A stretch of DNA of 41,314 nucleotides from JAWXVD01 sp044425705 (GCA_044425705.1 JAWXVD010000017.1:1-41314); one strand, 5' to 3'. Shown: positions 15,355 to 24,499, counted from the first letter of the stretch. Notes: a model not told the origin generated them from the letters alone. Translations and numbers: made by a program.

Positions 15355-16188
15355 ATGATGAAACAAAAAAAAGAGTTAGCAAAAAGTATAGTGATGTCAT
15401 TATTTTTAGGACTAATTGCTATAATTATGGTGTTTCCAGTTGTATGGATGCTATCGGCTTCGTTTAAATATGAAGCTGACGTATTTACAATACCTATTCA
15501 ATGGATACCAGAAAATGTGAATTACGCAAATTATACAAAAGCATTTACAGAATATCCATTTTTACAGTGGTATATTAATACTTTTTTAGTGGCAATTATG
15601 GTAGTGGCGTTTATATTATTATTTAGTTCCTTGACAGGTTATGCTTTTGCAAAATTGAATTTTAGTGGAAAAAACATTTTATTTGCTTTATTTATTTCTA
15701 CGTTGATGATTCCAAATCAAGTAAGAATTATTCCACAATTTTTAATATTCAAAGAATTTGGTCTGTTAAATACACTATTAGCAGTTTCATTACCATGGGT
15801 GTTTAATGGGTTTGCAATTTTTTTAATGAGACAATTCTTTACATCAATACCAGATGAACTAATAGAAGCGGCAAGGATTGATGGTAGTAATGAATATAGA
15901 ACATTTTTCCAAATTGTGTTACCTTTAGCAAAATCTCAATTAGCAGCCCTATTTATTCTTGCATTTACATGGGGGTGGAATGAATATTTAAGTCCGTTGA
16001 TCTATATTAGTGATGTAAATAAACAAGTATTAAGTGTAGGTATTGCAACATTTAAGAGCCAGTATTCAGCAAATTTTGCCATCCAGATGGCAGGTGCCAC
16101 GTTAGCCTTATTACCTATTATAGCAGTTTACTTATGTGCACAAAAATATTTTATTCAAGGAGTTGCACTTTCGGGTGTGAAAGGGTAA
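15355..16188 (+). CDS. Sugar ABC transporter permease 2 (MalG/UgpE type)
   Basis: 277 residues, six membrane segments, EAA loop IEAARIDGSNEYRTFFQIVLPLAKSQ near residues 171-196. ATG with AGGAGG 4 nt upstream; a second ATG follows at once. It starts 9 nt after permease 1, so the two are co-transcribed. It ends with the usual GVALSGVKG of this permease family. A hairpin at 16204-16228 separates it from the regulator gene. Confidence 0.93.
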   Translation: MMKQKKELAKSIVMSLFLGLIAIIMVFPVVWMLSASFKYEADVFTIPIQWIPENVNYANYTKAFTEYPFLQWYINTFLVAIMVVAFILLFSSLTGYAFAKLNFSGKNILFALFISTLMIPNQVRIIPQFLIFKEFGLLNTLLAVSLPWVFNGFAIFLMRQFFTSIPDELIEAARIDGSNEYRTFFQIVLPLAKSQLAALFILAFTWGWNEYLSPLIYISDVNKQVLSVGIATFKSQYSANFAIQMAGATLALLPIIAVYLCAQKYFIQGVALSGVKG

Positions 16189-16203
16189 ATAAAACTTGAA
16201 TAG

Positions 16204-16228
16204 TTATAGGATGTAAGTTATCCTATAA
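16204..16228 (+). other. Intergenic hairpin, possible attenuator or mRNA stabiliser
   Basis: TTATAGGAT (16204-16212) and ATCCTATAA (16220-16228), a perfect 9-bp stem without a T-run. It lies between the permease and GntR genes and could set different transcript levels. Confidence 0.5.
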
Positions 16229-16267
16229 TATATAAGTAATAAATTGATAGGTGAAGTGAGGTAATGT

Positions 16268-16933
16268 ATGACAAGGGTAGACACGGCGGTAATAGAAATC
16301 AAACAAATGATTTTAGAACAAAAATATGATGAGTATGGTTACCTTCCAAGTGAAGGAGTCATGAGTGAGTTGTTAGGAGTTTCGCGTGCAACTGTGCGAG
16401 AAGCAGTACGCACATTGGAGGTGCGAGGATTTTTAAAACGTATTCATGGAAAAGGAATTCAAGTTCTAGATAAAAGCCAGAAAGTAGTAGAACAAGCAAT
16501 GACCGATATGTTTGAGAAACAAGAAATGGAAGTTGTAGACGTTCTAGAAGTTCGTATGATGATTGAACCTAAGTCAGCAGAATTAGCAGCCTCTCGTATT
16601 AATCATGAAGAGCTGAAAATGTTAAATGATTTAGTGGGCGCAATGGAGAAGTCTGCTAAAATGGACGAAAAGTATCTTGAAAGTGATTTTAAGTTTCATA
16701 AGTTGTTAGCAGCTAGCACAAAAAATCCTATGATAATGGCGATTGTTGCTGCATATTCTAAATGGCTAGAAAAATCTATTTTTGCCTCTAGTCAAACAGA
16801 TGAAAATCTAGAACATAATTATCACTATCATAGAAATATTTTAGAAGCATTAGAACGTCATGATGCTTATGAAGCTAGAAAATATATGGAGCAACATTTA
16901 GAAGCAACATGCAAACAGACATATAATGTATAG
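16268..16933 (+). CDS. GntR-family transcriptional regulator, FCD (FadR) subfamily
   Basis: 221 residues. Winged helix-turn-helix at about 5-66 (LPSEGVMSELLGVSRATVREAVRTLEVRGFL). The FCD ligand-binding domain follows (EVRMMIEPKSAELAA, FKFHKLLAASTKNPM, YHYHRNILEALERHD), with His and Asp residues for the metal usually found there. FCD regulators of this type commonly sense sugar acids or their breakdown products, which fits the locus. It most likely binds the TGATATATGATA-type sites at 14065-14084, 14305-14324 and possibly 16998-17011. Ribosome site GAGG before the ATG at 16268. Confidence 0.93.
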   Translation: MTRVDTAVIEIKQMILEQKYDEYGYLPSEGVMSELLGVSRATVREAVRTLEVRGFLKRIHGKGIQVLDKSQKVVEQAMTDMFEKQEMEVVDVLEVRMMIEPKSAELAASRINHEELKMLNDLVGAMEKSAKMDEKYLESDFKFHKLLAASTKNPMIMAIVAAYSKWLEKSIFASSQTDENLEHNYHYHRNILEALERHDAYEARKYMEQHLEATCKQTYNV

Positions 16934-16956
16934 GAATAAGGTGAGGAAATATAATG

Positions 16957-16981
16957 AGAGCATATTTTATATGCTTTTATT
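16957..16981 (+). terminator. Weak terminator after the GntR gene
   Basis: AGCATAT (16959-16965), TTT loop, ATATGCT (16969-16975), then TTTATT. A short A/T-rich stem, so readthrough is likely. Confidence 0.5.
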
Positions 16982-16997
16982 ATACCAAAACTCATCC

Positions 16998-17011
16998 GAT
17001 ATCAGTTATCA
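16998..17011 (-). promoter_or_regulatory. Possible third operator before the GH127 gene
   Basis: Minus-strand TGATAACTGATATC matches 11 of the first 14 bases of the divergent operator. It lies 41 nt before the GH127 start codon. Confidence 0.35.
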
Positions 17012-17051
17012 TAAAATTAGTATATTTATTAAATGAGGACGGAGAATAGTC

Positions 17052-18917
17052 ATGGATAAATTTAGAAAATTTAATTTTGCAGAAATTCAACATAGTACCT
17101 TACATGGAGGATTTTGGGGAAAAAGAACAGAAAACTACATGGAAATTATTGAAAGTCAATTGGAGGCGTTATTGTGCGAAACTAATTCGGCTAAATTAAA
17201 AAACTTTGGGATTGCGGCAGGTTTGGTAGAGGGAGATTTTTTTGGTGTAGAATGGTCAGATGGCGATTGCTATAAATTTTTAGAAGCATGCTGTTATGTA
17301 TATCAAAATACAAAAGATCCTAAAGTGTTAGAAATTATTAATACCTATGTACCTTGGATTGCAGGAGCGCAGGAAGAAGATGGTTATATTAGTACACAGA
17401 TTACATGCACAGATCGAGAACGTTGGGTAGATTATATGAATCATGAACTGTATAATATGGGACATTTCTTTACATTTTCTGTAGCACATAAACGTATTAC
17501 AGGTGATACAAGAATGTTAGATTGTGCAGTAAAATTAGCAGATTATTTATGGGATTTGTTTAGTCCATATCCTCCAGAATTAGGTCATTTTGGATTTAAT
17601 CCTAGTCAAATTATGGGATTATGTGAATTGGGACAAGAAACAAAGAATGATAAATATATAAAATTAGCAGAAGTGTTTGTGAATATGAGAGGTAGCCAAC
17701 CAGGAGGTACTGACCAAAATCAAGATAAAACACCACTAAGGGAAGAGACCATGGCAGTGGGTCATGCTGTGACATCTACTTATTTGTATGCAGGAGCTAC
17801 AGATGTATATGCATTAACCGGTGAAGAAGCATTGATGACTGCACTTGAACGCATTTGGAAGGACTTAACTTCAAAGAGAATTTATGTAACTGGTGGAGTA
17901 TGTCCTGATTTTATTGGACATTCAGAGCGTGGAAACGTAACGTTTGAATCACATGGAACAGAATATGTACTACCCAATAAAATTGCTTATAACGAATCTT
18001 GTGCAAATATTGGTGGAGCTATGTGGATGTTGCGTATGTTGGCGGTAACAGGCGATACAAAGTATGGCGATTGGGCAGAGCAAATTTTATATAACGCAGG
18101 AATTTCAGGTTCTAATTTAAGTTTAACACGTTATTTTTACTCAAATCCATTGGCATATAGAAAAGATGTTCAAATACCTTATATTGTAGATGAGCCAAAT
18201 GAGTTAAATGTACAGTATGCTCACAAAGCTGATAGAAGATGGCATACTTTTACATGTTGGTGCTGTCCACCACAATTATTCCGTACTATGGCAGGTATCG
18301 GTCGATGGATTTATGGGGAATCAGAATCAGAAGTATACGTGAATCTATTTGCAAATTGCGATTATGCTGGAGAAAATGCAAAACTATCGATGAAGACTAA
18401 TTATCCATGGGATGGAAATATTAGCATTGGTGTGGAAGATGCTACTGACGTAAGCGTAAAAATACGTATTCCTGCATGGTGTAAGAAACCACTTGTTAAT
18501 GGCAAAGATGTAGCAAAAGGCGAATATGCAACGGTAGTTGTCAATACAGGAGATGAAATTCACGTAGAACTTCCGATGGATGTTGTGCTTATGCAAGCCA
18601 ATGCTAATGTAGAACAGGATAGAGGAATGGTATGTATCAAACGTGGACCAGTGGTATATTGTGCAGAGGGGTGTGATAATGCAGTAAAACTTGACGATAT
18701 CTATTTGGATGCTAAAGCAGTATATACTGCCCAGATGGAAGATATTTTGGGCGGTGTGGTAACGATTATTACGGATGCTTTGATACGAGAACAAAAAGAT
18801 GATTTGTATTATGAATTAGTGGCGGAAGAAAAGATTGAAAAAGTAAAATTTATACCATATTATACATGGGCTAACCGAGAAGAAGAGGACATGAGTATTT
18901 GGTTCCCTAAAGCATAG
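17052..18917 (+). CDS. Glycoside hydrolase family 127 (DUF1680)
   Basis: 621 residues, no signal peptide, so cytoplasmic. An (alpha/alpha)6 barrel is followed by beta domains. The family's zinc/cysteine catalytic set is visible: Glu299 (FES), Glu315 and Cys317 (NESC), and Cys402, Cys404, Cys405 (TCWCCPP); spacing matches E322, E338, C340, C415, C417, C418 of bifidobacterial HypBA1. GH127 contains beta-L-arabinofuranosidases and, in marine Zobellia, exo-alpha-1,3-(3,6-anhydro)-D-galactosidases acting on carrageenan oligosaccharides. With sulfatases and an aldehyde dehydrogenase/cycloisomerase-like/kinase/aldolase set next door, the second activity fits better, but the conserved Cys set leaves arabinofuranosidase possible. 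GAGGACGGAGAA before the ATG. Confidence 0.88.
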   Translation: MDKFRKFNFAEIQHSTLHGGFWGKRTENYMEIIESQLEALLCETNSAKLKNFGIAAGLVEGDFFGVEWSDGDCYKFLEACCYVYQNTKDPKVLEIINTYVPWIAGAQEEDGYISTQITCTDRERWVDYMNHELYNMGHFFTFSVAHKRITGDTRMLDCAVKLADYLWDLFSPYPPELGHFGFNPSQIMGLCELGQETKNDKYIKLAEVFVNMRGSQPGGTDQNQDKTPLREETMAVGHAVTSTYLYAGATDVYALTGEEALMTALERIWKDLTSKRIYVTGGVCPDFIGHSERGNVTFESHGTEYVLPNKIAYNESCANIGGAMWMLRMLAVTGDTKYGDWAEQILYNAGISGSNLSLTRYFYSNPLAYRKDVQIPYIVDEPNELNVQYAHKADRRWHTFTCWCCPPQLFRTMAGIGRWIYGESESEVYVNLFANCDYAGENAKLSMKTNYPWDGNISIGVEDATDVSVKIRIPAWCKKPLVNGKDVAKGEYATVVVNTGDEIHVELPMDVVLMQANANVEQDRGMVCIKRGPVVYCAEGCDNAVKLDDIYLDAKAVYTAQMEDILGGVVTIITDALIREQKDDLYYELVAEEKIEKVKFIPYYTWANREEEDMSIWFPKA

Positions 18918-18936
18918 AAAAATTGGAGGTGAAAGG

Positions 18937-20079
18937 ATGTTAATTAAAGAAATTAATATTCATAAAATTAGTGCACCTATTGACAAGCCGTTTCGTTTTT
19001 CACAGGGATGGGTACATACAAGAAGTTCTGTTATTGTAGAAGTAGTGGGTGAAGATGGTACATGTGGATTTGGAGAATGCATGTGTCATGGACAACAATC
19101 ACCATTTTTAGCAGCAGCTTTTATTGAGCACTGTTATAAAGAAGAGGTGATTGGAAAAGATAGTTTGGATGTAGAGGTGATTTGGGAAACACTTTACAAT
19201 AAAGCAAGACCGTTTGGGCAACAAGGTATTGCATTGAATGCATTAAGTGGATTGGATATTGCATTGTGGGATTTAAATGGGAAACAATTAGGACAGCCTG
19301 TAAGCAGATTAATTGGTGGTAGATTTCGAGAAAAGCTAGCAGCATATGCAACTGGGTTTTATCGTTTGGAAGGATGTGCATATCCTGAAACTTCAATAAA
19401 GGATGCGTTACAATTTGTTGAAGAAGGGTTTACTGCAATGAAATTAAAGGTTGGTTTTACACCTGAAGCGGATATTGAATATATTCGAGCAATCAGAAAA
19501 GCAGTCGGTCCTAATATTCAATTGATGGTAGACTTTAATGCTTGTTATTCACAGGCAGTAGCAAGAAGAATCATGTTGGAATTAGAACCTGAAAATATTT
19601 ATTTCTATGAAGAAATTTTAACTCCAGAGGATATAGAGGGATATAAGGCGCTTCGTAATCTTACATCTTCTTATATGGCAGCAGGTGAGGAAATTTTTGG
19701 TAAAATATCAATGAAGAATTGGTTATCAAGCGGAGCTTTAGATATCTATCAACCAGATGTTGCATCAGCAGGTGGATTTACAGAGTGTAAGAAGATGGCA
19801 GCCATTGCACAGGCATATAACACAGCAATTATGCCTCACGCTTGGGGATCGGGAGTATCGTTAGCAGCGGCCTTGCAATTTATTTCATCATTACCATATG
19901 CACCAATGAGTGATGAACCAGAAGAATTATATTTGGAATTTGATCGTTCCAGTCACCCATTTAGAGCAGCATTAATAAACGATGGAATCAAATACGAAAA
20001 TGGATATATCTATGTACCAGATAAACCTGGTATAGGGGTAGAGATCAATCGAGATATTCTAGAACAGTATAGAGTTTAA
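18937..20079 (+). CDS. Enolase-superfamily sugar-acid dehydratase or cycloisomerase
   Basis: 380 residues. An N-terminal capping domain (about 1-125) and a barrel of the mandelate racemase subgroup: KLK with Lys169/Lys171 as general base, metal ligands Asp199 (MVDFN), Glu225 (YEEIL) and Glu251 (AGEE), and the His-Asp dyad Asp274 (YQPDVASAGG) and His301 (MPHAWGSG). All catalytic residues are intact. Members remove a proton next to a carboxylate, giving 2-keto-3-deoxy sugar acids. In the anhydrogalactose pathway a member of this superfamily is the cycloisomerase that opens 3,6-anhydrogalactonate. Which acid is used here cannot be read directly; D-galactonate or L-fuconate dehydratase are alternatives. 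GGAGGTGAAAGG before ATG, 19 nt after the GH127 gene. Confidence 0.88.
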   Translation: MLIKEINIHKISAPIDKPFRFSQGWVHTRSSVIVEVVGEDGTCGFGECMCHGQQSPFLAAAFIEHCYKEEVIGKDSLDVEVIWETLYNKARPFGQQGIALNALSGLDIALWDLNGKQLGQPVSRLIGGRFREKLAAYATGFYRLEGCAYPETSIKDALQFVEEGFTAMKLKVGFTPEADIEYIRAIRKAVGPNIQLMVDFNACYSQAVARRIMLELEPENIYFYEEILTPEDIEGYKALRNLTSSYMAAGEEIFGKISMKNWLSSGALDIYQPDVASAGGFTECKKMAAIAQAYNTAIMPHAWGSGVSLAAALQFISSLPYAPMSDEPEELYLEFDRSSHPFRAALINDGIKYENGYIYVPDKPGIGVEINRDILEQYRV

Positions 20080-20130
20080 CGAATAGGTGTAACTAATTGC
20101 GAAATAAAAAATAAGCAATATAAATGAAGG

Positions 20131-20166
20131 CAGGCATCTATGAAGTGATATAGTTGCCTGTTTTTA
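20131..20166 (+). terminator. Terminator inside the catabolic cluster
   Basis: CAGGCATCTAT (20131-20141) pairs with ATATAGTTGCCTG (20148-20160), followed by TTTTT. It ends 20 nt before the ATG of the first sulfatase, and no new promoter was recognised after it, so it may lower expression of the distal genes. Confidence 0.75.
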
Positions 20167-20186
20167 TAGAAAATAAAGGAAATCTT

Positions 20187-21665
20187 ATGGATAATATATT
20201 ATTTATTTTTACAGATCAATGGAGAGCGGATTGCTTATCTTGTCATGGTCATCAAGTGGTACAAACACCTAATTTAGATTCATTAGCAAAGAAATCGGTA
20301 GATTTTCGAAATAGTTTTACTACAGTGCCACTTTGTACACCAGCAAGAGGAAGTTTATTTACGGGATTGTATCCACATCAAAGTGGAATAATCGATAATT
20401 GTGATGTGGGAGGGAGTGGGCAGGAATATTTGCCAAATACTGCTTTTACATGGTTAGATGCTATGGTTGCTAGTGGAAGAACAACGGGACACTTTGGTAA
20501 ATGGCATTTAGGGCATGATTGGCAAACGGAAGATAAACATGTGGATTTTGAACTTTGTAGAGCGGAGGGAGATCCAGAGAAGCACTTGACAGATGCATAT
20601 ATTCCCTTTGTAACAGAAAGAGGGCAGTTGATATCAGGACTTGGAGAACGATTTGTACCTGAACAAGATGGTAATAAGATGCCATTTTACGCAATTATAG
20701 ATGATATTAGTGATCGCTTGGAATACAAGGTTACTCAAAAAGCATTGACTTTTTTGGAAGAACATAAAGAAGAACCATGGTGTTTAACAGCTTCCTTTGT
20801 AGGTCCTCATTTTCCAAGTACATTGCCACAAAAATATCTAGATATGTACCCGATAGAGGAAATGGAATTACCACCGAGCATTGCAGATAATTTTGCTAAT
20901 AAACCATGGTTTCAAACAAGGAACTGGTGGCCAACAGTGGCAACGGATGATTTTGACGAGACCAATTGGAAAAAGACTATTGCAGCATACTATGGTTGTG
21001 TCACTATGATGGATGATTTAATTGGAGAGATTTTGACGAAAGCAGAAACATGTTCTGGAGGAAGAAAAACAAGGGTGATTTTTACTTCGGATCATGGAGA
21101 AATGTTAGGTTTCCACGGTAAGTTTGATAAACATGCATATTTTTATGAAGAAGTGGTAAGAACACCACTCATGTATTGTGCAGACTTAAATGGAGAACAA
21201 AAAGGATTTGAAAGAAAAGAATATTGTACCACTCTTGATATTGCACAAACTTTCTTTGATTTAGCAGGTTATCAAGCTAAAAATGGTGATTCTTTAACAC
21301 CGATGTTAGAGGAAAGTTATCAGGCTAATAAACCAGAAATTGCTTTTGGAAATTACTATAAATATAATGGTCACAGTTTTGAAATTAGATATGTGAGAAC
21401 ACAAAGATATAAATATAGCTTTATTCCACAAGATATTGATGAATTATACGATCTTGAAAATGATCCGTATGAGTTAGTAAATTTGTCAGATAGAGAAGAA
21501 TATCAAGAAATCCGTAATCAATTAAAAGAAATGGTAATTGCCAATATGCAAGCCAATGAAGATTACTTACTAGATGTGTTAGAGCAAGAATTGCCACAAG
21601 CTGGAAAAGTATTTGGATTACCATACCCTGAGTTAAAAATGATATATGATAAAGTGAAAAAATAA
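20187..21665 (+). CDS. Cys-type S1-family sulfatase 1, cytoplasmic
   Basis: 492 residues from the ATG at 20187, which has AAAGGA upstream; an in-frame ATG at 20154 overlaps the terminator and is rejected. The sulfatase signature is CTPARGSLFTG with Cys50, the residue oxidised to formylglycine. Metal and sulfate-site motifs: FTDQWRAD (Asp10), HFGKWHLG, ASFVGPHFP and TSDHGEMLG-HGKFDKH. No signal peptide, so it acts on imported substrate. Maturation in an anaerobe needs an anSME radical-SAM enzyme, not seen in this window. It removes a sulfate ester from a sugar; subfamily and position are open. Confidence 0.92.
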   Translation: MDNILFIFTDQWRADCLSCHGHQVVQTPNLDSLAKKSVDFRNSFTTVPLCTPARGSLFTGLYPHQSGIIDNCDVGGSGQEYLPNTAFTWLDAMVASGRTTGHFGKWHLGHDWQTEDKHVDFELCRAEGDPEKHLTDAYIPFVTERGQLISGLGERFVPEQDGNKMPFYAIIDDISDRLEYKVTQKALTFLEEHKEEPWCLTASFVGPHFPSTLPQKYLDMYPIEEMELPPSIADNFANKPWFQTRNWWPTVATDDFDETNWKKTIAAYYGCVTMMDDLIGEILTKAETCSGGRKTRVIFTSDHGEMLGFHGKFDKHAYFYEEVVRTPLMYCADLNGEQKGFERKEYCTTLDIAQTFFDLAGYQAKNGDSLTPMLEESYQANKPEIAFGNYYKYNGHSFEIRYVRTQRYKYSFIPQDIDELYDLENDPYELVNLSDREEYQEIRNQLKEMVIANMQANEDYLLDVLEQELPQAGKVFGLPYPELKMIYDKVKK

Positions 21666-21675
21666 AGAGGTATCT

Positions 21676-23067
21676 ATGAAAAAAAGACCAAATATTATTT
21701 TTATTATGACAGATCAACAAAGATTTGATACATTTTCATGTGTGAATGATAAAATCATCACACCAAATTTAGATAAACTTATTGACAATAGTATTATGTT
21801 TGAGCATGCATATTGTAGTAACCCATCTTGCGTGCCATCGAGAGCGGCAATTATGACGGGAAAATATCCATCCGTTTGTGAAGTGCCAGCCTACATTAGT
21901 TATCTTCCAGATCATGAAAAAACATTTATGACAACATTACAAGAAACGGGATACTATACTTCTGTTGTAGGGAAACAGCATTTTGCAGAATCTACCATAA
22001 AAAAAGGGTATGATTTTGAAATGATTATTGATGGACATATGCCATTTGCACCAAAAGAAACTCTTGGGGTTTATGCAGATTATTTGGTAGAACAAGGTCT
22101 AAATCCTGATGAGATGTATGAAAAATCAATTATTAGTGGTGGTAGATGGACAGCAGATGTGAAGCATCATATTGACAATTTTGTAGGAGAAAAAGGGAAA
22201 GAATGGCTAGAAAATAGACTATCAGAAAAGAATAATGAGCAACCATTTTTCTTCACCTTATCATTTCCAGGACCACACCACCCATATGATTTAGAAGGAA
22301 CCAAATATGCAGACATGTATTCACTAGAAGATATGGAATTATCAGAAAGTGAATATGCAGATCTCGCTCAAAAAGGTCCACAGTTTAAAAATATGGGAAT
22401 GTATTCACAGATATACTTAAAAGATTATACAGAAGAAACATTTAAAAGAACAAAACGTGCTTACTATGCAAACATGACTCTAATTGATGAGAAAATAGGT
22501 GAAGTGATAGATGTCCTCAAAATGCATGATACATATGATGACACGGTAATTATTTATTCGTCAGATCATGGGGACTTTATGGGTGATTATGGACTGGTAG
22601 AGAAGCTACAGTGTTTAGAAGATAGTTTGATGCGTGTACCTTTATTTATGAAACCACCAGTTAAAGATTTTCAAAAGAAAATAATTGCTGAACCAGTGGT
22701 GAATATAGATATTGCAGCTACTTGTTTAGAAATCGCAGGAGCACCTATTCATAAATATCTAGAAAATTATACCTATAATGGTTATTGGGATATTACGAAA
22801 GAAGTGAAGAAGCGAGAGTATATTTATATGGAAGCAGGGGCAATTCGAGGAATTCTTTATGATGGAATAAAAACAATTCATTATGTAGATCGCCCATACG
22901 GAGAGTTGTATGATTTAAATAAAGATCCTTTGGAAAGAAATAACTTGTGGAATGATAAGGAATATACAGAAGCTAAGATAAATGGATATAGATGTTTGGT
23001 AGATAGCATGTATAGGGCAACAGCAGGATTTGATACACCGTGGAATATAGGGACACCAGAGATTTGA
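21676..23067 (+). CDS. Cys-type S1-family sulfatase 2, cytoplasmic
   Basis: 463 residues, starting 10 nt after sulfatase 1. Signature CVPSRAAIMTG with Cys52 for formylglycine. Other motifs: IMTDQQRFDTF (metal Asp), VVGKQHF, SFPGPHHPYD and YSSDHGDFMGDYGLVEK. It lacks a signal peptide. It is clearly related to sulfatase 1 but not a recent duplicate, so the two probably remove different sulfates, for example from the two sugar units of one oligosaccharide. Ribosome site AGAGGT before the ATG. Confidence 0.92.
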   Translation: MKKRPNIIFIMTDQQRFDTFSCVNDKIITPNLDKLIDNSIMFEHAYCSNPSCVPSRAAIMTGKYPSVCEVPAYISYLPDHEKTFMTTLQETGYYTSVVGKQHFAESTIKKGYDFEMIIDGHMPFAPKETLGVYADYLVEQGLNPDEMYEKSIISGGRWTADVKHHIDNFVGEKGKEWLENRLSEKNNEQPFFFTLSFPGPHHPYDLEGTKYADMYSLEDMELSESEYADLAQKGPQFKNMGMYSQIYLKDYTEETFKRTKRAYYANMTLIDEKIGEVIDVLKMHDTYDDTVIIYSSDHGDFMGDYGLVEKLQCLEDSLMRVPLFMKPPVKDFQKKIIAEPVVNIDIAATCLEIAGAPIHKYLENYTYNGYWDITKEVKKREYIYMEAGAIRGILYDGIKTIHYVDRPYGELYDLNKDPLERNNLWNDKEYTEAKINGYRCLVDSMYRATAGFDTPWNIGTPEI

Positions 23068-23111
23068 GTTTTATAATAATCGTATTAAGGTAAAAGAAAA
23101 GAGATAAGTAC

Positions 23112-24437
23112 ATGAATGACATGACAAAAGGTAATATTGTAAGACAATTAGTTGTCTTTGCAGTGCCAGTGTTTATAGGTAATGTATTCCAATGTTTTTA
23201 TAATGTTGTGGATGCAGTTGTTGTTGGGCAATTCTTAGGAGTAGAGGCATTAGCAGCAGTTGGAGCACTAGGTTCGCTGATGTTTTTGATTACTGGAGTG
23301 ATGCTAGGGTTTGCAAATGGTTTTGGGATATCGATTTCGCAAGCATTTGGTGCAAAGGATTCTCAAAAATTGCGGCATTATGTGGCTATGTCTTGCGTAT
23401 TATGTATTTCTATTGTAATAAGTTTTATGACGGTGTGTTTAGTAGCCAATGAAAAGATATTAGAGTTATTAAATATTCAAGAGGATATTTATTATTTGGC
23501 AAAGAATTATATTTCAATTATTTATATGGGTTTACCAGCGATTATGTTGTACAACATTTTAGCAGCTATCGCACGTGGAATGGGGGACAGTCGTACACCT
23601 TTGTATTTTTTAGTATTATCTTCTGTTCTCAACATAATCTTAGATATTGCATTTGTAGGATATTTACGAATTGGAGTGGAGGGTGCAGCATTAGCAACGG
23701 TGATTTCACAAGGAGTAGCAGGGGGGATATGCTTTGTATATGTCGCTAAAAAATATAAAGAAATACATTTTACAAAAGCAGATGTAAAGATTAACATCGG
23801 TACATGCAAGACACTTTTAAGTTTGGGTATGCCTATGGCATTACAATATACAATTATTGCAATGGGTGGACTTACAGTACAAGCAACATTAAATCAATTA
23901 GGATCGATCTATATAGCAGCTATATCTACCAGTTCTAAAATTGAAACTTTATTATGCCAAGGATATATGGCCATAGGAGTTGCACTTGCTAATTTTACAG
24001 GACAAAATTATGGTGCGAGACAGATTGCTAGGGTAAAAAGTGGTGTGAAATATGCAGTAATTATGGGTAGTATTATCGTTGTTATCATTATGATAATTAC
24101 ATACTTCTTTGCTTCAGAATTTATTGTAATTTTTGTAGATAATCCGTCTCAAGAGATGAAGGAGCTTGTGCGACAAGTATTTCACATTTACTTATGGTTT
24201 TATCCTTGCCATGCAGTATTAAATATATTGTGCAATGCATTTCAAGGTGTTGGAAAAGGAGTGGTATCCATGTACAGTGGTATAGCTGAATTACTGGCAA
24301 GATTTATAGCAGCCGTATTTATATTCCCACATTTGGGATTCGTGGCAATATGTCTAGCGGGTCCGTTAGCTTGGTTGTTTGCTTTTTTATTATTGGTTCC
24401 ATATTGGGTTACATATCAAAAAAAGTTAGTATGCTAA
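23112..24437 (+). CDS. MATE-family efflux transporter
   Basis: 441 residues with about 12 membrane segments in two similar halves. The family start is MTKGNIVRQLVVFAVPVFIGNVFQCFYNVVDAVVVGQFLG; the second half begins near GTCKTLLSLGMPMALQYTI. MATE proteins export organic cations or drugs in exchange for Na+ or H+. Its position within a sugar catabolic cluster is odd: it could export an intermediate or an inhibitor, but this is open. Weak ribosome site (AGAGAT). Same strand and order as the catabolic genes, 44 nt from the previous stop. Confidence 0.93.
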   Translation: MNDMTKGNIVRQLVVFAVPVFIGNVFQCFYNVVDAVVVGQFLGVEALAAVGALGSLMFLITGVMLGFANGFGISISQAFGAKDSQKLRHYVAMSCVLCISIVISFMTVCLVANEKILELLNIQEDIYYLAKNYISIIYMGLPAIMLYNILAAIARGMGDSRTPLYFLVLSSVLNIILDIAFVGYLRIGVEGAALATVISQGVAGGICFVYVAKKYKEIHFTKADVKINIGTCKTLLSLGMPMALQYTIIAMGGLTVQATLNQLGSIYIAAISTSSKIETLLCQGYMAIGVALANFTGQNYGARQIARVKSGVKYAVIMGSIIVVIIMIITYFFASEFIVIFVDNPSQEMKELVRQVFHIYLWFYPCHAVLNILCNAFQGVGKGVVSMYSGIAELLARFIAAVFIFPHLGFVAICLAGPLAWLFAFLLLVPYWVTYQKKLVC

Positions 24438-24499
24438 AATTAGGTATTATATAAAATAAATAAAAATCATAATGAAAGAAAGTGAGGATGTTTAATACA

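Noticed and set aside
18384..18794. 136-codon frame on the minus strand inside GH127
   Set aside because: A shadow of the GH127 frame with unlikely composition and no ribosome site; similar antisense frames across the window were dropped for the same reason.
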